Shown: positions 10,492 to 23,700 of the stretch, piece after piece
How the letters are laid out: each line of letters opens with the position of its first letter
How positions within the stretch are numbered: the first letter of the stretch is position 1
NCBI GenBank assembly: GCA_009739215.1
Contig: VSJF01000011.1
Coordinates: forward strand, 1,054,001 to 1,118,000
Direction of reading: 5' to 3'
Origin: Floccularia luteovirens
Taxonomy: Eukaryota; Basidiomycota; Agaricomycetes; Agaricales; Squamanitaceae
DNA: 64,000 bases
Position numbers and translations under genes: made by a program
Notes under the pieces: model-generated
What the model saw: only the letters and a program-made list of their open reading frames with translations
Told to the model about the DNA's origin: nothing
Databases searched by the model: none

Positions 10492-13400
10492 ATGAACATG
10501 ACATCCTCTACTCCTGACTCTGGAACTGACGATCAACAAAAACTGCTGAATGAGGCATATTTTGCAGCAAACAATATCAGTGATCTTTCGACTGGACAGC
10601 GGAGATTTGATCAAATTGGTTTGTGGATGTTTCTCTGGGCCGCCCAAGTTATAATAACCTCGCGATATGTCTTCCACTCGCTTTCCCTACAGGAGATCGC
10701 ATAAATCCTGCTCAACAATCTCCTACCAGTAAATTCATAACTGGATTTGCTTCCTCCAACGAATCAACGATTAGTGCTGCTGTCAACGCCATGACAGCAT
10801 TCGACACTGGAAGTGGTGCTATCAAAGACTCAATCAATGGCTTTGAAGAATATGCTGGTATCATCATGAAGGGTCTAGACGCCCTTAGCCAAGTCCATCC
10901 TTTTATTGGAGGTAGATGTTCAGCCAGCATATAACATTTGACGTTTGTTCTCATGTCGACTCTAGTGGCTGTTGTTGCCTTTAAACTTGTTGTCACCCTC
11001 GAACTCACTCGAAGGGAAAATAATAAGAAGGTGATTGCCGTTCAAATTGAGATGCAAAAAATGATATGTGTATTATTTGAGTAAGTAATTCAATTCCTTG
11101 GAAGATCTGACTATAATCAATGCAATTGATAGACTATGTCATGTCAAAGGTCCAGAAGAGAAATCTGGTGATGGGACAATGATCAAGGACAGAATGCAAA
11201 GTTTACTGGAAAAAATTGCGAAAAACATCAAGAAATGCGGATCAGTATGTGATATCTATATGGGAAAGGGTTTTCTAGGTGAGCAACCGGTACTATGTTC
11301 TTTGTTCACGCTGACACATTCTTCAGCGAAGATTATTAAATCGGTGATCTATGAAGATCGACTCGCACAATATTGTGCTCTGTTCAACGACCACAAAGAA
11401 GAACTTAAATATGAATTAGCAATTCACACCACTTTGGGAGTGGATGCCGCCAATACTAAACTAGACTCACAAGCTCTACAGCTACAAACCATCCAGGATA
11501 TGTTGACGAAGATTTTTCGAGAGCTGGATACACAACGTGAGAAAGATATTCTCCAATTTATAGGGTGCCAATGGAGGAGCAAGAGCATGTGTCAAGCGAG
11601 AAGATTTACTAAAACAACTTGTCTCTAAAAGTGGAGAGCCAATAACCAATATATCTAGGCATGAATCCGCTAAACGAGGAAACGAACTGATAAGTGCTCA
11701 GAAAGCCCTATCGAGAGAATTTGAAGAGGATTTGGATGAAGTGATCGAACGTAATATGAAAATTTTCGATGGGAAGTTGGAAATTCAAAGTGAAAAAATT
11801 GCCGATGCAATTAAAAAGGAAAGCCAAGTCATTATTGGAGCATTCTTTTCTGGTGCGCATGAAAGAATACAGGACCCTGTGAGTGATCTTCCTGCATGCC
11901 ACTGAGAGGTTGTGCTGAGGGCGTTCGACAGGATTTGCAGATCATATGGAAAGAAATGGTATTTTAACATATCTTTTGCCTAGACTTAAATCTATAACAT
12001 TACTGCAGGGTTTGAAAGCTAGCGTCAAAGCTCGTTATTTTGTCCTCGCCCTAAGAGACTACTACACAGGCCAGTTCACATTAACTGCCGACCCACCAAA
12101 TATACAGGGACAGACTACATTCTCTTACCCTCTTAACCCTGGAATGAGCCTACCACCACCAAAACGCTCCAAAGACGAAGAATGGGCACTTGGTTATGTT
12201 CATGTTGGGTATTTGCAATCGATTCTGGAAGCGATCGATGATGATGGTTCTGGTTTCATCAATATCAAAGAAGTTAATGAATTCGCTTCAAGTCGGCCTA
12301 CAGGGTGGACGTAAGTTTAATGTTACAGCTATTTACATTCTCGAGATTCATGGAAATATGTAGACTTTTGCAATGGATTGCGTATTGGGCAGCAGGCAAC
12401 ATCTCGCGTTTTCTCAGGCACATACAATTTAATAAATATAAAACAGGGTGGCACGTCAGCGTATCTACTTACAAGAGCAAGATATACGCACTTGTACATA
12501 AAATGCACAAGTATCTTGACCTTGTTCATCCAGACAATCGGGTTATCTTCGACGAATACCTTGATCGATGGTCAATCTCTCGCTTGGATATGATTCTTCA
12601 ATCCATCAAGCCCATCCCCGCAACAGTTCGGATAGATCCAGAACTGAAAAGGATAACTGAGCTTTACGAAAATATAGAAGAAACCAGGTTAGAGAAGAAC
12701 TTGGAAGCTGTCTCGTTCCATCTCGACTCAGTTGCAACTGTGTCATTAGTCACCGGTCCGGGCAGAATAGAACGTGTAAGCTCCAGACTCTTCATGCAAC
12801 ATGATTTTGCGTTAACAGCTGTTTTATTGTAGTATCTTCTTCCCATCTTCTATCTTCTTATAAAACGCCACTTCCGTGTTTTCGAGGCCGCAGTGCACCA
12901 CATCATAGATCTCAAAGAACTATTAGCTGCAAATGAATCCCTGCTTTCAGCATTATCAGTTGTGGATGAGCGAATTCTGGATATTGAAGGTATGTAATAC
13001 ATATTACAGCATTTTCATATTAATAAATTATACCTCAGCAATATGTAGGCATCTCCATGTCGACGTAAAAGCTCAGCTGGATAACGTTGCGTTTGGAATG
13101 GTATGGATTGACCATATCTATAACTTTGGTACTCTTACTTACGGAATATCTAGTTCCAAGGTATTTATAAAACGGGGTACGATCCATCTGGAGCTTCCTT
13201 CCTGAAATTTAGCGATGAAACGACGGAGAATGAACTGGCGAATATAAAGATTCCAGCTCGAGACGATATATCACCTTTGTCAGCTCTGAAGTACCATACA
13301 TTGGATACGTTCAAATTTGAGTTGCACGACATCCACACCCCTCCACCACCATCCGAGGTAGCTGACCAAATTTGCGGTGTCTGGGGAGGGTATTGCTATT

Positions 13401-14923
13401 ACGACCCACAAGGCGATGAGATTATGGTGCATGAAAGTCTGTACCAGTTGAAAATAATTAGAGGAGATAAGAAAGATTCGATTAAAGGCAAAACGCAAAG
13501 TTACATGGATATCCTCCACCTTGTTCGTGCTGCGGTCGGATCTGAGGGGACTGGGGATATGGAAATTGATTTCACGATGAAGTACGATGATGGGTACTGG
13601 GTGCGGTGCAAGGGAAAGTTCAACTCTGAAACGGAAACGATCACTGGAAACTGGTATGATCGCTATGGATCTGGTGAAGAAGACGCAAAAGTGCTTCCAG
13701 AATCCGCTAGGGGAACATTCTTCTTCTGCAAGACGCCCTGTGATGTATTTCGATATCGGTATATCGAAAAGGCTTTCAAAGAGAACAAGGCCCTTGCCCG
13801 GTGGACGTTTGCATGTTCTGCTGTGCTCTACCAAATCGGATGTCGGCATATGTCGTGGAAGTATCTGAAGACCCATTTCTCCGAGCGTCATCGCTTCATG
13901 GAATTATATCTTCGCGATATGATGACCGAACACAATTTGGCACCGCGACAAGAACTATCGGGAGAGGAGGCTAAAGAGTGGCGGATCCTTCTTCGAAACA
14001 CAGAACCTCTGATGGCACGACTTTATAGCTCCATGGTACGGTTCAACTTCGACAGGACTCCGCGTCACGCGTGAGTTTCAAAATGTCATTGTCAGGTAAT
14101 TCTAGTAACTGATGACTAAATACGACTGAACCAGGTCATATCAATGCGATATTTGTGATCGATGGTTAATGCAGACGATGTTCCTCTGTGTCAATTGTCG
14201 TACTCCGGACCTAAGCAATGGAGTCGATCTCTGTGTTGACTGTATAGACAAATCATGCACACAAGATGATCTCATACATGACCCGTCGCATAGCCTGATA
14301 CGAGTTAGGTATTTCCTTCAAGATTCTACAAAGGCTTGGCTTGTTCCCGAAGCGTGTGTCGTCTCAGAGCGTGTGAAAGCTGCTTTTTCAGAGCTTGAAT
14401 CAAGCCATACTTCGACAGAGCCTGCAGAAAACAAGGAAGGGCATATCGCTTCTGAGACTCGGGTTTCAACAACTGCTACCCCAATGCTTTGCGTGAGCTG
14501 CGGGAAAGCAGTTAGCACCCCTTGTTGGGTGTGCGTCATTTGCAGTAAGTCATGACCTTTGTTTCATTTATGCATCTGTTGATTGGGTTATGATACATAG
14601 CACCGGACATTTTTGTTTGCTTGGACTGCGATTCATCAAAAAAAGTCCCCGCACTTTCTGATGGCCCAACTCCCCAGCACAAGTTAGACCATATCCTAAT
14701 TCGAGTTTACAACAGTCAAAAGGTTGAAGTTGTAGACAAGGATCAACTAAGCCTTTTAAAGAAACAACTAGTTGAATACGAAGCCAAAGCAGAAGATCGA
14801 TTCGCTACATTGGAGAATACTGTAGACAGGAGAATGACGACGCTTGAGAGGGAAGTGGAAAGACGATTTTCGTTGATTGAAGAAGTACTTCGAAAGGTAT
14901 TGGAAACTGTTCAGAAAGTATAA
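10492..14923 (+). CDS. Goodbye-domain / EF-hand / zinc-ribbon protein (STAND-type N-terminus)
   Basis: A 14-exon model with short introns: 10492-10618, 10693-10911, 10966-11080, 11133-11278, 11327-11878, 11932-11958, 12009-12310, 12364-12395, 12447-12775, 12833-12989, 13039-13100, 13154-14070, 14135-14544, 14601-14923; about 1238 residues after allowing for one frame break. Residues 40-190 resemble the fungal STAND N-terminal Goodbye domain: GLDALSQVHPFI, AFKLVVTLELTRREN, then an amphipathic helical region. An EF-hand loop, DDDGSGFINIKEV, lies near residue 475. Near 1000 and 1110 are two CxxC-rich clusters (CDIC..CVNC..CVDC and CVSC..CVIC..CLDC), probably zinc-binding. The C-terminus is coiled coil. 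No NTPase P-loop is visible. Frame break: after REKDILQFI one extra G at 11563-11565 shifts the reading away from the continuing GANGGARAC frame, so the gene is broken or the base is an error. A receptor-like immune or incompatibility role is inference. Confidence 0.75.
12396..12446 (+). other. Probable GC-AG intron in the Goodbye/EF-hand gene
   Basis: A 51-bp stretch starting GCAACA after AGCAG and ending AAACAG. It is a multiple of three and open, so it could be translated, but removing it joins AYWAAG directly to WHVSVSTY, the continuity I expect for this family. If spliced, it uses the rare GC donor. Confidence 0.5.
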
Positions 14924-15390
14924 ATTAAACAATCCGCTATTGATATTCATACTTACCATGTAACATTGAACATCAATTTCATTATGCACATCAGAATTAG
15001 AAGGCATACTGGCCTTTTGGTTTTCTGTAGTCGGTGATTATCATAGCCGTTTGACATGATTGGAGATGCAACTACAGACACAGACATTCGAACAATTTGC
15101 AGGAGGTGCCGAATTGGCAATGGGCATCTGCTGGGTTCTCTGAGCCGATTGTTTGATGCAATCTCACGAATTAGTGAATACATAGTACCTGCAGTGTTGG
15201 GGTATGCCTGCCAGTGACAAGTATTAGCTACCGCCGCTATATCTGCAAAGGGTGAAATATGAGCGGTCCATCTGCCCTGCCCTCTTGGAGGTTTGCTGGA
15301 GTCTGGCCTTCATAGCTATTATCACAAACACTTTCCAAAATATATTTTTGAGGATATCACTCTGATTCCATTATACCCATTTCTTTTGCA
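14924..15390. other. Intergenic
   Basis: 3' flank of the Goodbye/EF-hand gene. I see no gene or RNA feature here. From about 15390 the lectin unit C begins. Confidence 0.6.
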
Positions 15391-15890
15391 AACAAGCAAA
15401 AAATATATTGACATCACCTTTTATCACCATAGTTGTTGTCCATTGGTTTTATGGCCCACCTGTTAGTGATTGACCGAAAAGTAGGAGTAGCAACTCAGTA
15501 CTCAGTACTCATATATATATCGTATGTCAGCAAGGGATAGTATCAGACATACACATGAGACAAATCACATTCTCACACTCTCACCATCGTATTTATATCA
15601 GAGTTACTAGACTCTACACCGATAGCTTGCCATTTATGCTGTAGCGGAGAACCAATTTCTGTTGGTGCTTGAATAGAATAATAAATAGGACGCATATACC
15701 ATTCAGAAACCTCATGCATGAATGACTATTTTCTTTTATTCTCAATCCACAGATACAAACAATGTTGCGGGTAATACTATGCCACTTTACAGACGGCCAC
15801 GTAAAAACAGCCAATCAGACCCGTGTCTCACTGTCCAAATCCAATTTGTTATCACAGCAGCCAATAAGAACGAATGTTTATCTTACATGG

Positions 15891-16404
<514 letters not shown>

Positions 16405-16514
16405 TTAGAGGTTGTTCTATTGGAAAGTCAGTCGCTGATAGTTGAGATGTATAAGAGGAACTCACTTCGATGTAAATAGGAGAGTCTGAGGAAAAATCGA
16501 CATTCACTGAGGTC

Positions 16515-16521
16515 TTTTATA
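16515..16521 (-). promoter_or_regulatory. TATA box of lectin 3
   Basis: TATAAAA on the minus strand in the conserved lectin promoter block, unchanged despite the broken coding frame. Confidence 0.7.
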
Positions 16522-17695
16522 CCGCGAGTCCCCAGTCATGCATGGATAATATTCTAATCAGAATGTCAAAACAAATTTTTTTTCTACAGTCTTGAAAAGC
16601 TTTAGATCCCCAAAGTAGCTTGATCGACGACTGTCTTTGTTCCGTTGCTGTTTGGGGGTGTGATATTCGTAAAGAGAGCTATGAACCAGCCATAATGAAT
16701 TGCGTACATTTCTGCCGTTATGATTACGTCCGAGCTTGTTCAAAAAGGCATTTCAAATAGTCTTGCGTACTTGCAACGGCATCCAAGAGACATTCCTGAT
16801 TACTTATCCTAGTCACGTCTTCACGAAACCATTTAATCCACTGAACTAGGCTCTGTCCACATGTCGCTGTGCCACCGTCCAGCTTGAGAAACGTCTTCCT
16901 TGTTGTGGCAGTTATAGAATTCCAGTTTAATATGTACCGGGGGCAGTGGAGTATGCTGAGCTTTCTTTTAGTCATTCCTTCATTCAGACGTATCTGATGC
17001 TTTATGATGGGGGTTTCGATAAGCTGTGGAAGTTCCTTGGCAGTGAACTTGGAAGCAGGAATTGGAACAAGGCCGTCCTCGTGAATTAGCTTTATTAGCT
17101 CATCAATATTAATACTTAGGGCGTGGGGCAGTCTGATTAGTTAGTGATGGTCGAGAAAAGAATTCAGCGTTATTTATAGTTTTTGGAAAGCACTGACTCG
17201 CAGACTGAAATGAAGACCCTGAATTATTGAGTTTGTGGGGTGCGTATACGTAAACTAGAAAAGAATATTTCTTTAGAGCTGCGCAATGTGTAATGTCTTT
17301 ACGAACACACCTGTTCATCGCAACATGCATCATACGCCGAAATCTAGGCTAGATGCCACAATGTAGCAGTTGCTGAGCCAAAGTTGGTTCAACATTTAAT
17401 ACAATCCTTATCACCCAAATCTTTCAACATTTACGGTCACGAGAATCAAACATGAGCTACAAGCTCTGACTATGGAAGATTCCAGGGGTGTGCGTGTGCT
17501 ATACAGAACAATCTGACCTTCCATGTCACATACACAAGTGTCAAATGCTCTTTATCACGAACTTGTACATCAAAATGAACTTCCAGAATGAATCGACAGC
17601 GGTCATGGGTCTACAAATAACCACAATACCAAGATGAATGGCAATAGTGTGTAAGATGATAGTGATAGTCTGGTATAGCTACAGGTATTTGTATT

Positions 17696-18515
17696 TTAGG
17701 GCCATGTTAAGATATATTCTTTCATGACTCCTTCCCAACTACATGAAGGTATCCCATTTGAGATTCCTCCGCACGCCATCTCTAGAATGTGTGGCATTCT
17801 ATGTAGTATGCGTTGTAAATTGCAGTTGTTGCTGTTCTGCGAGTCTAAACGGGTCGACAGGTTTCTCCTACGACCCCCAAGTTGGGTGAGCAAGTCTGAG
17901 GAGCGAGAAAATCTCAACAAGCGTCTTTGGCCACGGCGAGTGGTAGAGTTTGTTATTTCTTTCTCGACTTGTTTGTAAGCATCTGAAGTCGGTTCCGCAA
18001 GTTTCATCAACATTTGATTCGTGGTGTTATATGCTATGAACTTGAGGTCTGGGAAGAAATGCACGAGAGATCCGGGTGTTCCACAAACAACAGGGCAGTC
18101 AGGGTTTGGGCATCCGGGCGGGTCTATTCCTGTTTGCGGATTTTGGCATTTTCCATGAAAGTGATTTTTGAAAATGTTTTCACGCAAGCTTAAAGCTATC
18201 AAGTTTCTAAAAGCAATAGCGAAAGGCTTCAAGTGCGGGGTCCTGGATTGGCTATTTTCTTGATGATCGAAGCAAGCAGAATCTACGTCCTTCTCCTAAA
18301 AGTTGATTATATGAGAATAGTAATTACGCGCCATCGCGGAAATGTTTAATACTTACTAGTACGGCCAGGACACGGTCCACAACATGAGTGTAATTGCCTC
18401 TCCATACATTTGTAACACCAACGATACAATCACCTTCGCACGCCGAAACAATTGTAAAGGGCGAGTATGTCAAAAGCGCACTGACCAGCAGGAAGAACAT
18501 CATCAAGAGACCCAT
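17696..18515 (-). CDS. Secreted Cys-containing protein, unknown family
   Basis: Two exons, 18515-18357 and 18295-17696, separated by a 61-bp GTAAGT..TTTAG intron (phase 0); 252 residues. The N-terminus is a clear signal peptide (hydrophobic core FFLLVSALLTYSPFTIV, then SACEGDC). The mature part has NYTHVV and other N-glycosylation sites, a Cys/Pro-rich patch (GCPNPDCPVVCGTPG near residue 120) and a basic Arg-rich stretch (near 170-200) before a Cys-containing C-terminus. I do not recognise an enzyme domain. The layout suggests an extracellular or wall-associated protein. It sits between the lectin cluster and an AA9 enzyme, both in keeping with secreted or fruiting functions, but no link is shown. 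Confidence 0.7.
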
Positions 18516-19430
18516 TAAACCTAGAATGAGTGGGGTATTAAAATCGTTGATACAGTAGTGAGAGAAGATGGTTCAGAATCATTTACATCCGCGTTTCCCA
18601 TATAGAGTAAGTTAGAAGGCCAAATAATATCAAATAGCACTTGTCACGTTGACGAAACCAGGATGGTTCCGGGTGCCTCTGTGTCAAACAGGACCAATCT
18701 CTTTTAACTTTATCAACAACGCCTGCTCAAAATGGCACAAATGCAGGTGTTGAGTTATTGATTAGTATCCCTTTCGTTTAATTAACACCAAAAAACTAAA
18801 AGTATCTCAGTGCCCGAGTACGCGAGGTAGAAACCTATCAATAACTCATATCTTCTCTATATCATCTTCTGTTAGGGCAGAATACAAACGTATAATCCTT
18901 TCCTCAGGCCCAAACATACCGTTACATTACGCAACGTTTCGGACTCTATGATGTAGCCATATGAGTTACTGAGTGTGTGGTATCAATGTACGGGTGATTT
19001 TTCCGCTGCCAATACATACGGCTTCCGAAGATGATCCAAATATGTCCAAGTAAATCTTCGACATGGATTCCAGTTCCCCCAACCATATGCATACCCCTCA
19101 GCGATGTCTCGGGCTTGGTCAGAAGGGCCCCTTCAGGTTACTAGCACCGAACAATAATTTGGGAAAGCTTCTTTGCTTTTACTAAATAGTTAGGTCACTC
19201 TCGTTTCCAGTGATCACGATGGTGGAACATAGGAAAAATGTGGATCAGCTTCGTCACCTTCTTGGGATACTACACCGCTTCAGCTTGTGATTGATCGGGA
19301 TCTTTATACAATCATACCTCGAGGATCATTTCGAGGGGCACCCCTATTTTCTACCTTATTTCCCCATATTTTATCCTGTGGAGATAAAAGCTTTCAAGGC
19401 CTTACTCTGCTTTCCTTGATCTTCACCAAG
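18516..19430. other. Divergent intergenic region: secreted protein / AA9 LPMO
   Basis: Contains the promoters of two divergent genes. A TATA-like GATAAAAG lies at about 19383-19390, 40 bp before the AA9 start codon; another TTTATACA lies near 19300. I see no additional gene. Confidence 0.55.
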
Positions 19431-20606
19431 ATGTTCAAACTTCTTTTCGCCATTGTGTGCTCCCTGACTACTCTGGTCTCTTCGCACTGTGAGTTTGGCT
19501 TTTTGTTGTTACCAGCTTTATTGGTTTGAATTCATTCAGATACGTTCCCCTCACTAATTGTGAACGGTGCTGTCACGCCTCAGTGGCTATATGTACGCAA
19601 GACTAACAACTACAACAGCCGTAATCCGGTGAGTATCGTGTCCTACTCTAGATTCACGATCATGCTGAATATAGCGAAGGTTACTGATGTTACAAGTCAA
19701 GACTTTAGATGCTACACTTCAGAGACAGGTGCCTCAGCATCAACAATTACTGTCGCTGCCGGCTCGCAACTAGGCATACAGAGCGATGGGACAATCTATC
19801 ATCCAGGTGTATGTCCTTATAAATGACCTCAAAAACAATTGCCTCAATTTGCATTTTAGGTTGTCAACGTATATATGGCCAAGGCACCTAGTAACGTTAC
19901 TAGCTGGGATGGTAGTGGTGCCGTTTGGTTCAAAGTATATATTTCCGTGTTACATTGTCTACCTCATTCTGATCTTCTGTAGGTATACCAAATCTCGGCC
20001 GTCACTAACGGTGGAAGTTCTATCACTTTCCCCGCAGAAAGTAGGCATATATGCGTTAGCATAATATATCAACACTCAGACTTCATATCTTAGACCTTGC
20101 TGGTGTAACTTTTACCATTCCGCGCTCGTTGCCCACCGGACAATATCTTGTCCGCATGGAGTCCATCGCTCTCCATTCCGCTTCTGCTTTCCAAGGAGGT
20201 AAGCATTTCATTCCAGCACATAGCCATGTTTTCTATCCACTAATACTTTTTGCAACAGCTCAATTCTACCTCAGCTGTGGCCAGATTTCAGTTACCGGGG
20301 GTGGAACAGGTAAACCAGGTCCTCTTGTTGCTATTCCAGGAGTGTATACCGGTCGCGTTAGTATCTTTATCCCACTTAACATCATTTTCGTCCTGTTCTG
20401 AACAACTTTGTGATATAGGAACCAGGAATTATGATTAACATTTACTACCGTACGTCACGATTTCCTTCGTTCTTAGACCCTTGCTAAAATTAATTGTGAT
20501 TGCAGCGATTCCAACCACCTACCTCCAACCCGGACCAGTAAGTTATTTTCCCTCTTTCTTGGATCATTTCTGACCTATTGACCTTCAGGCCGTCTGGACG
20601 GGGTAA
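19431..20606 (+). CDS. AA9 lytic polysaccharide monooxygenase (GH61), no CBM
   Basis: Ten exons: 19431-19488, 19540-19628, 19680-19808, 19860-19934, 19983-20040, 20094-20198, 20259-20356, 20419-20449, 20506-20537, 20589-20606; 230 residues, all junctions in frame. An 18-residue signal peptide ends LVSS|HYTFP, leaving His19 as mature His1, the copper-binding N-terminus. The second brace His is H90 in TIYHPGVVNVY. H164 (SIALHSAS), Q173 and Y175 (AQFYLSC) supply the usual secondary-sphere and axial residues. A C60/C178 disulfide pair is likely. The C-terminus ([26 protein letters not shown] pattern) is that of the family, with no linker or CBM1. AA9 enzymes cleave cellulose or hemicellulose oxidatively outside the cell. 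The frame is intact and the catalytic set complete, so it should be active; C1/C4 preference cannot be told. Confidence 0.95.
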
Positions 20607-20764
20607 ATATAACCTGTTGTATCTATATAGGCAAGAATACATATCGTTTTCGTTCAGAGTAAATTCTACGTATGAATAATATCAAAAATAGGATTCAATG
20701 AAAAAGTTAAAACAACAGTATCGATAAAAAAAACAATATAACAAAGTTAAGAGATCTCGTTCGG

Positions 20765-23700
20765 TTATATATGCGCTGGAAATACTCGCTCCAGCCAGCC
20801 AACTTGCAAGCCTGTCATGACTCGCATACCCTCCGGGTATGTTTGATTGCTTTCTTTGAGAAATCCTGCGAGTCGGCGACAAATCGCCATAGGATAAGAC
20901 AGGTATTCTGCTTGCGGGAATCCTGGGTATTTTTGTAGTATACTGGTTTGGTGATTGATCAGAATCAGATGCCTTTTTTTTTACGAAAATGGCAAGGTAC
21001 CTTTTCAGATCATACGTTGCCTCACCAGGGCCAAATAACTTATACAAGACTTTGGCTGCTCGAATTGTAGCAGATTTCTCGATGGAGTGTGATAAAGCCT
21101 TTTTGTAGGATATGGCAATGTTGGGCTTGAACAGCCAAATCTAGATGTTTTTTAAATTTGAACATCCTACAATATGTGCATATGTGGATAAACTCACAAG
21201 GATCCTCGGTAGTTCATCTTCATCATCCCGAATTATAAACCGGTATGATGCATGAGCTTGTACGAATTCCGTCATATCTTGTATAATGAATGCCGACAAT
21301 GGTATACTTAGGAATCTGTATCCCAGATGATTATTTCAAATTTCAACAAAGAAAGTCTGGAACCTACGGAATGGTTTCGCTAACAGGTCGGGTTGCATAC
21401 TTGAGGATTCGGTATGCCATATAATCCTGGCAACGTCCAACAACAGCACCACAGATACAGCGTACCAGGCGCCATACTTCATCGTGCTGGAAAAGTTTGT
21501 TTAGTTCTTGTAATATTTCGGAGAGATAAATCATATATAGAATGTATGCTCAAGCGTAGCTCCCATAATATGAACCTCTATTGAGTGGGAGTTGTTTGAA
21601 AGAGCAATAGTCAATATTGGGCGGTTTGTATCAACCGAAAAGCAACGCCAATTTTACATATACACAAGAACGTTCATAGCATGCCACTCGAAACCTGCAA
21701 GGGTTTACAAGCAAACAGGCCAGAATGCTACTGGTTTATGCATAATCTGACAGAAGCCATCGGTATTATTCGCCGATGTCGGTCTTCTTAGTCGCCCAGG
21801 AAAAATAGCAGAGAAAGACAATGAAGGCATGTAATACTCAAAACTTACCTTCATTTCTTCAGCGTGGTGAAGATTATTTTGAATCATCGAAGATTCTTCG
21901 AATATAATGTAGCTTCCCCCAACAAGAGCTTCACCGTCTCGGGGCCAGAAAGCAGCTTTGCCATACTTGGTGACTTCTTCATGAAGACGCTGGTCTGGAT
22001 GACACATCCAAGCTTCAACGAGCTCTTCCCAGTGTTCAGAGGGTAAATCCCTATACTTGTAAATTTTTGATGATTGGACCAAGGGAAGTGAACAAGAAGC
22101 ACAGATGAAAGAAGTAGGCCGCACTTTTAGAAGCGTAGACGCTCCTAGAAGTATGTCAAGCTCTGGAGGTTCACTGTGTGGCATGGGCATAGGTGGAATA
22201 GTGGGTAACTTGATTTCATAGTGTCCACCTATCTGCCTTACTTCCTTCCTACCAGGAATAACATGTGCCGGGAGTAGAAGTAAAAAAGAGGCATGGAATC
22301 CGTTTTTGATGACTAATTGGTCTCCTCCTCCGTAGGGGTTTGACGAAGAAGGGGGTAAAACCTCTGCTTCCATACCAACATCAAGATTTGCGCCTGTTAC
22401 ATTGAAAAATACAAGAACGTGTTGAAGATTGTCGTGGTTTTCTGCGACATAGATAACATCAAAGCCTACAATAGAGAATTAATGACTGTATTTGGGAGTA
22501 ACGAAATGTTCTTACCAGGATATCCTTTCACCTGCTGTTTCGAAGGCGTGGGTGGGTTGCTCAACTGCGTCGATAGCTTGGATGAGGAAGCGCGAAGCCA
22601 TGAAAACGGTGGTGCAGACAAGCTCCTGCTCCGTGTTTTCTTTTTGGTAGGCTTCACCGGTGTCAAATCATGTTCCGGTGAAATCAGACTCGATTTGCGT
22701 GAAAGAGTCTCAAGGACTGGTTCGTCATTTTCGTAGTCTGTCTTGTCCTTGTCGTCTGTTTGTTGAGGCATAGACTCCCGAATGAATTCGGGTAGTGTGA
22801 GAAGGGTTTCAGGATCTTTGACTCGCACTTGCGGAACATATTCTTGACCGCGCATTCGACCAGCACTGGAGTGTTGCATGAGTCGGTCAACAAATGCATC
22901 CCTCTGTGTTTCACTTCAGTTCGTGCAAATTCTCATTAGGAAAAAAAATCCAATACCTTTGCTGATTCACGAAGCCGTGCCCTTTCTATCTTCTTGCTAT
23001 GCATACCGTGTTCTAACACAACTGATTGATCCACTAACTTCCTTCCAGTTGCCTTGTCCAAAAGTTCCAAGATGGCCTCTAGCTCCTTCTCATCACGTTC
23101 CTTCCCTTTCGAGATATTTGCACGCGACGTAGATCTGTCTGGCGACAGCGATGTCCCTTCTTGCCTCGCCCTCTCCATCTGTGCCAATTTCGATGACTTG
23201 AGCTCCACCCGTTGGTTATGCAGCTGGGGAGCCACGAGGTACAACCGGTCAATCGCCATTGTTATAGCCTCAAGGTCTAGCTTCATTTTTTCATCCACTT
23301 GTCGTCCGGTAGCAGTTTCTTGTGATGTAGTCTGAGAAACATGCGTGTCTATCGACTCTGCCCTGTTATGGTTATGCTCTGTGGACATATATCGTCTAGG
23401 TTCATACTCAGGCGGTCTTTCCGCGCTAAAGTCTTCATATTGTGGTGGGAAATAATCGCGAGAGTATCGGTGAAGGGTTTCAGTTCGTTCCCGACACATA
23501 GATACAACAGTTTCCAGATCTTGATCGATGTTTGACCACAATAGAGTTGTTTCGACATTCAATAACGATGTGTTGAGGGTCGAAGCTTCATTTTGTGAGG
23601 AAAGAAGTTCTATTTGCAAATCATTGAGCTGGCGTTGGAGTGAATCGTATATGTCTATTGCAGGGGGAAGATCGCTGGAACCGAAAGCTTGGGAGTTAGA

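Noticed and set aside
11537..11563. 27-bp GT..AG intron that could explain the frame change in the Goodbye/EF-hand gene
   Set aside because: Far below the size of any other intron in the window, and it would remove REKDILQFI, which reads as part of the protein.
21705..21848. Extension of the UBE3D-like exon 4 past its donor
   Set aside because: The frame stays open but lacks the family's WRLVRCICG module, which appears after the 362-bp intron.
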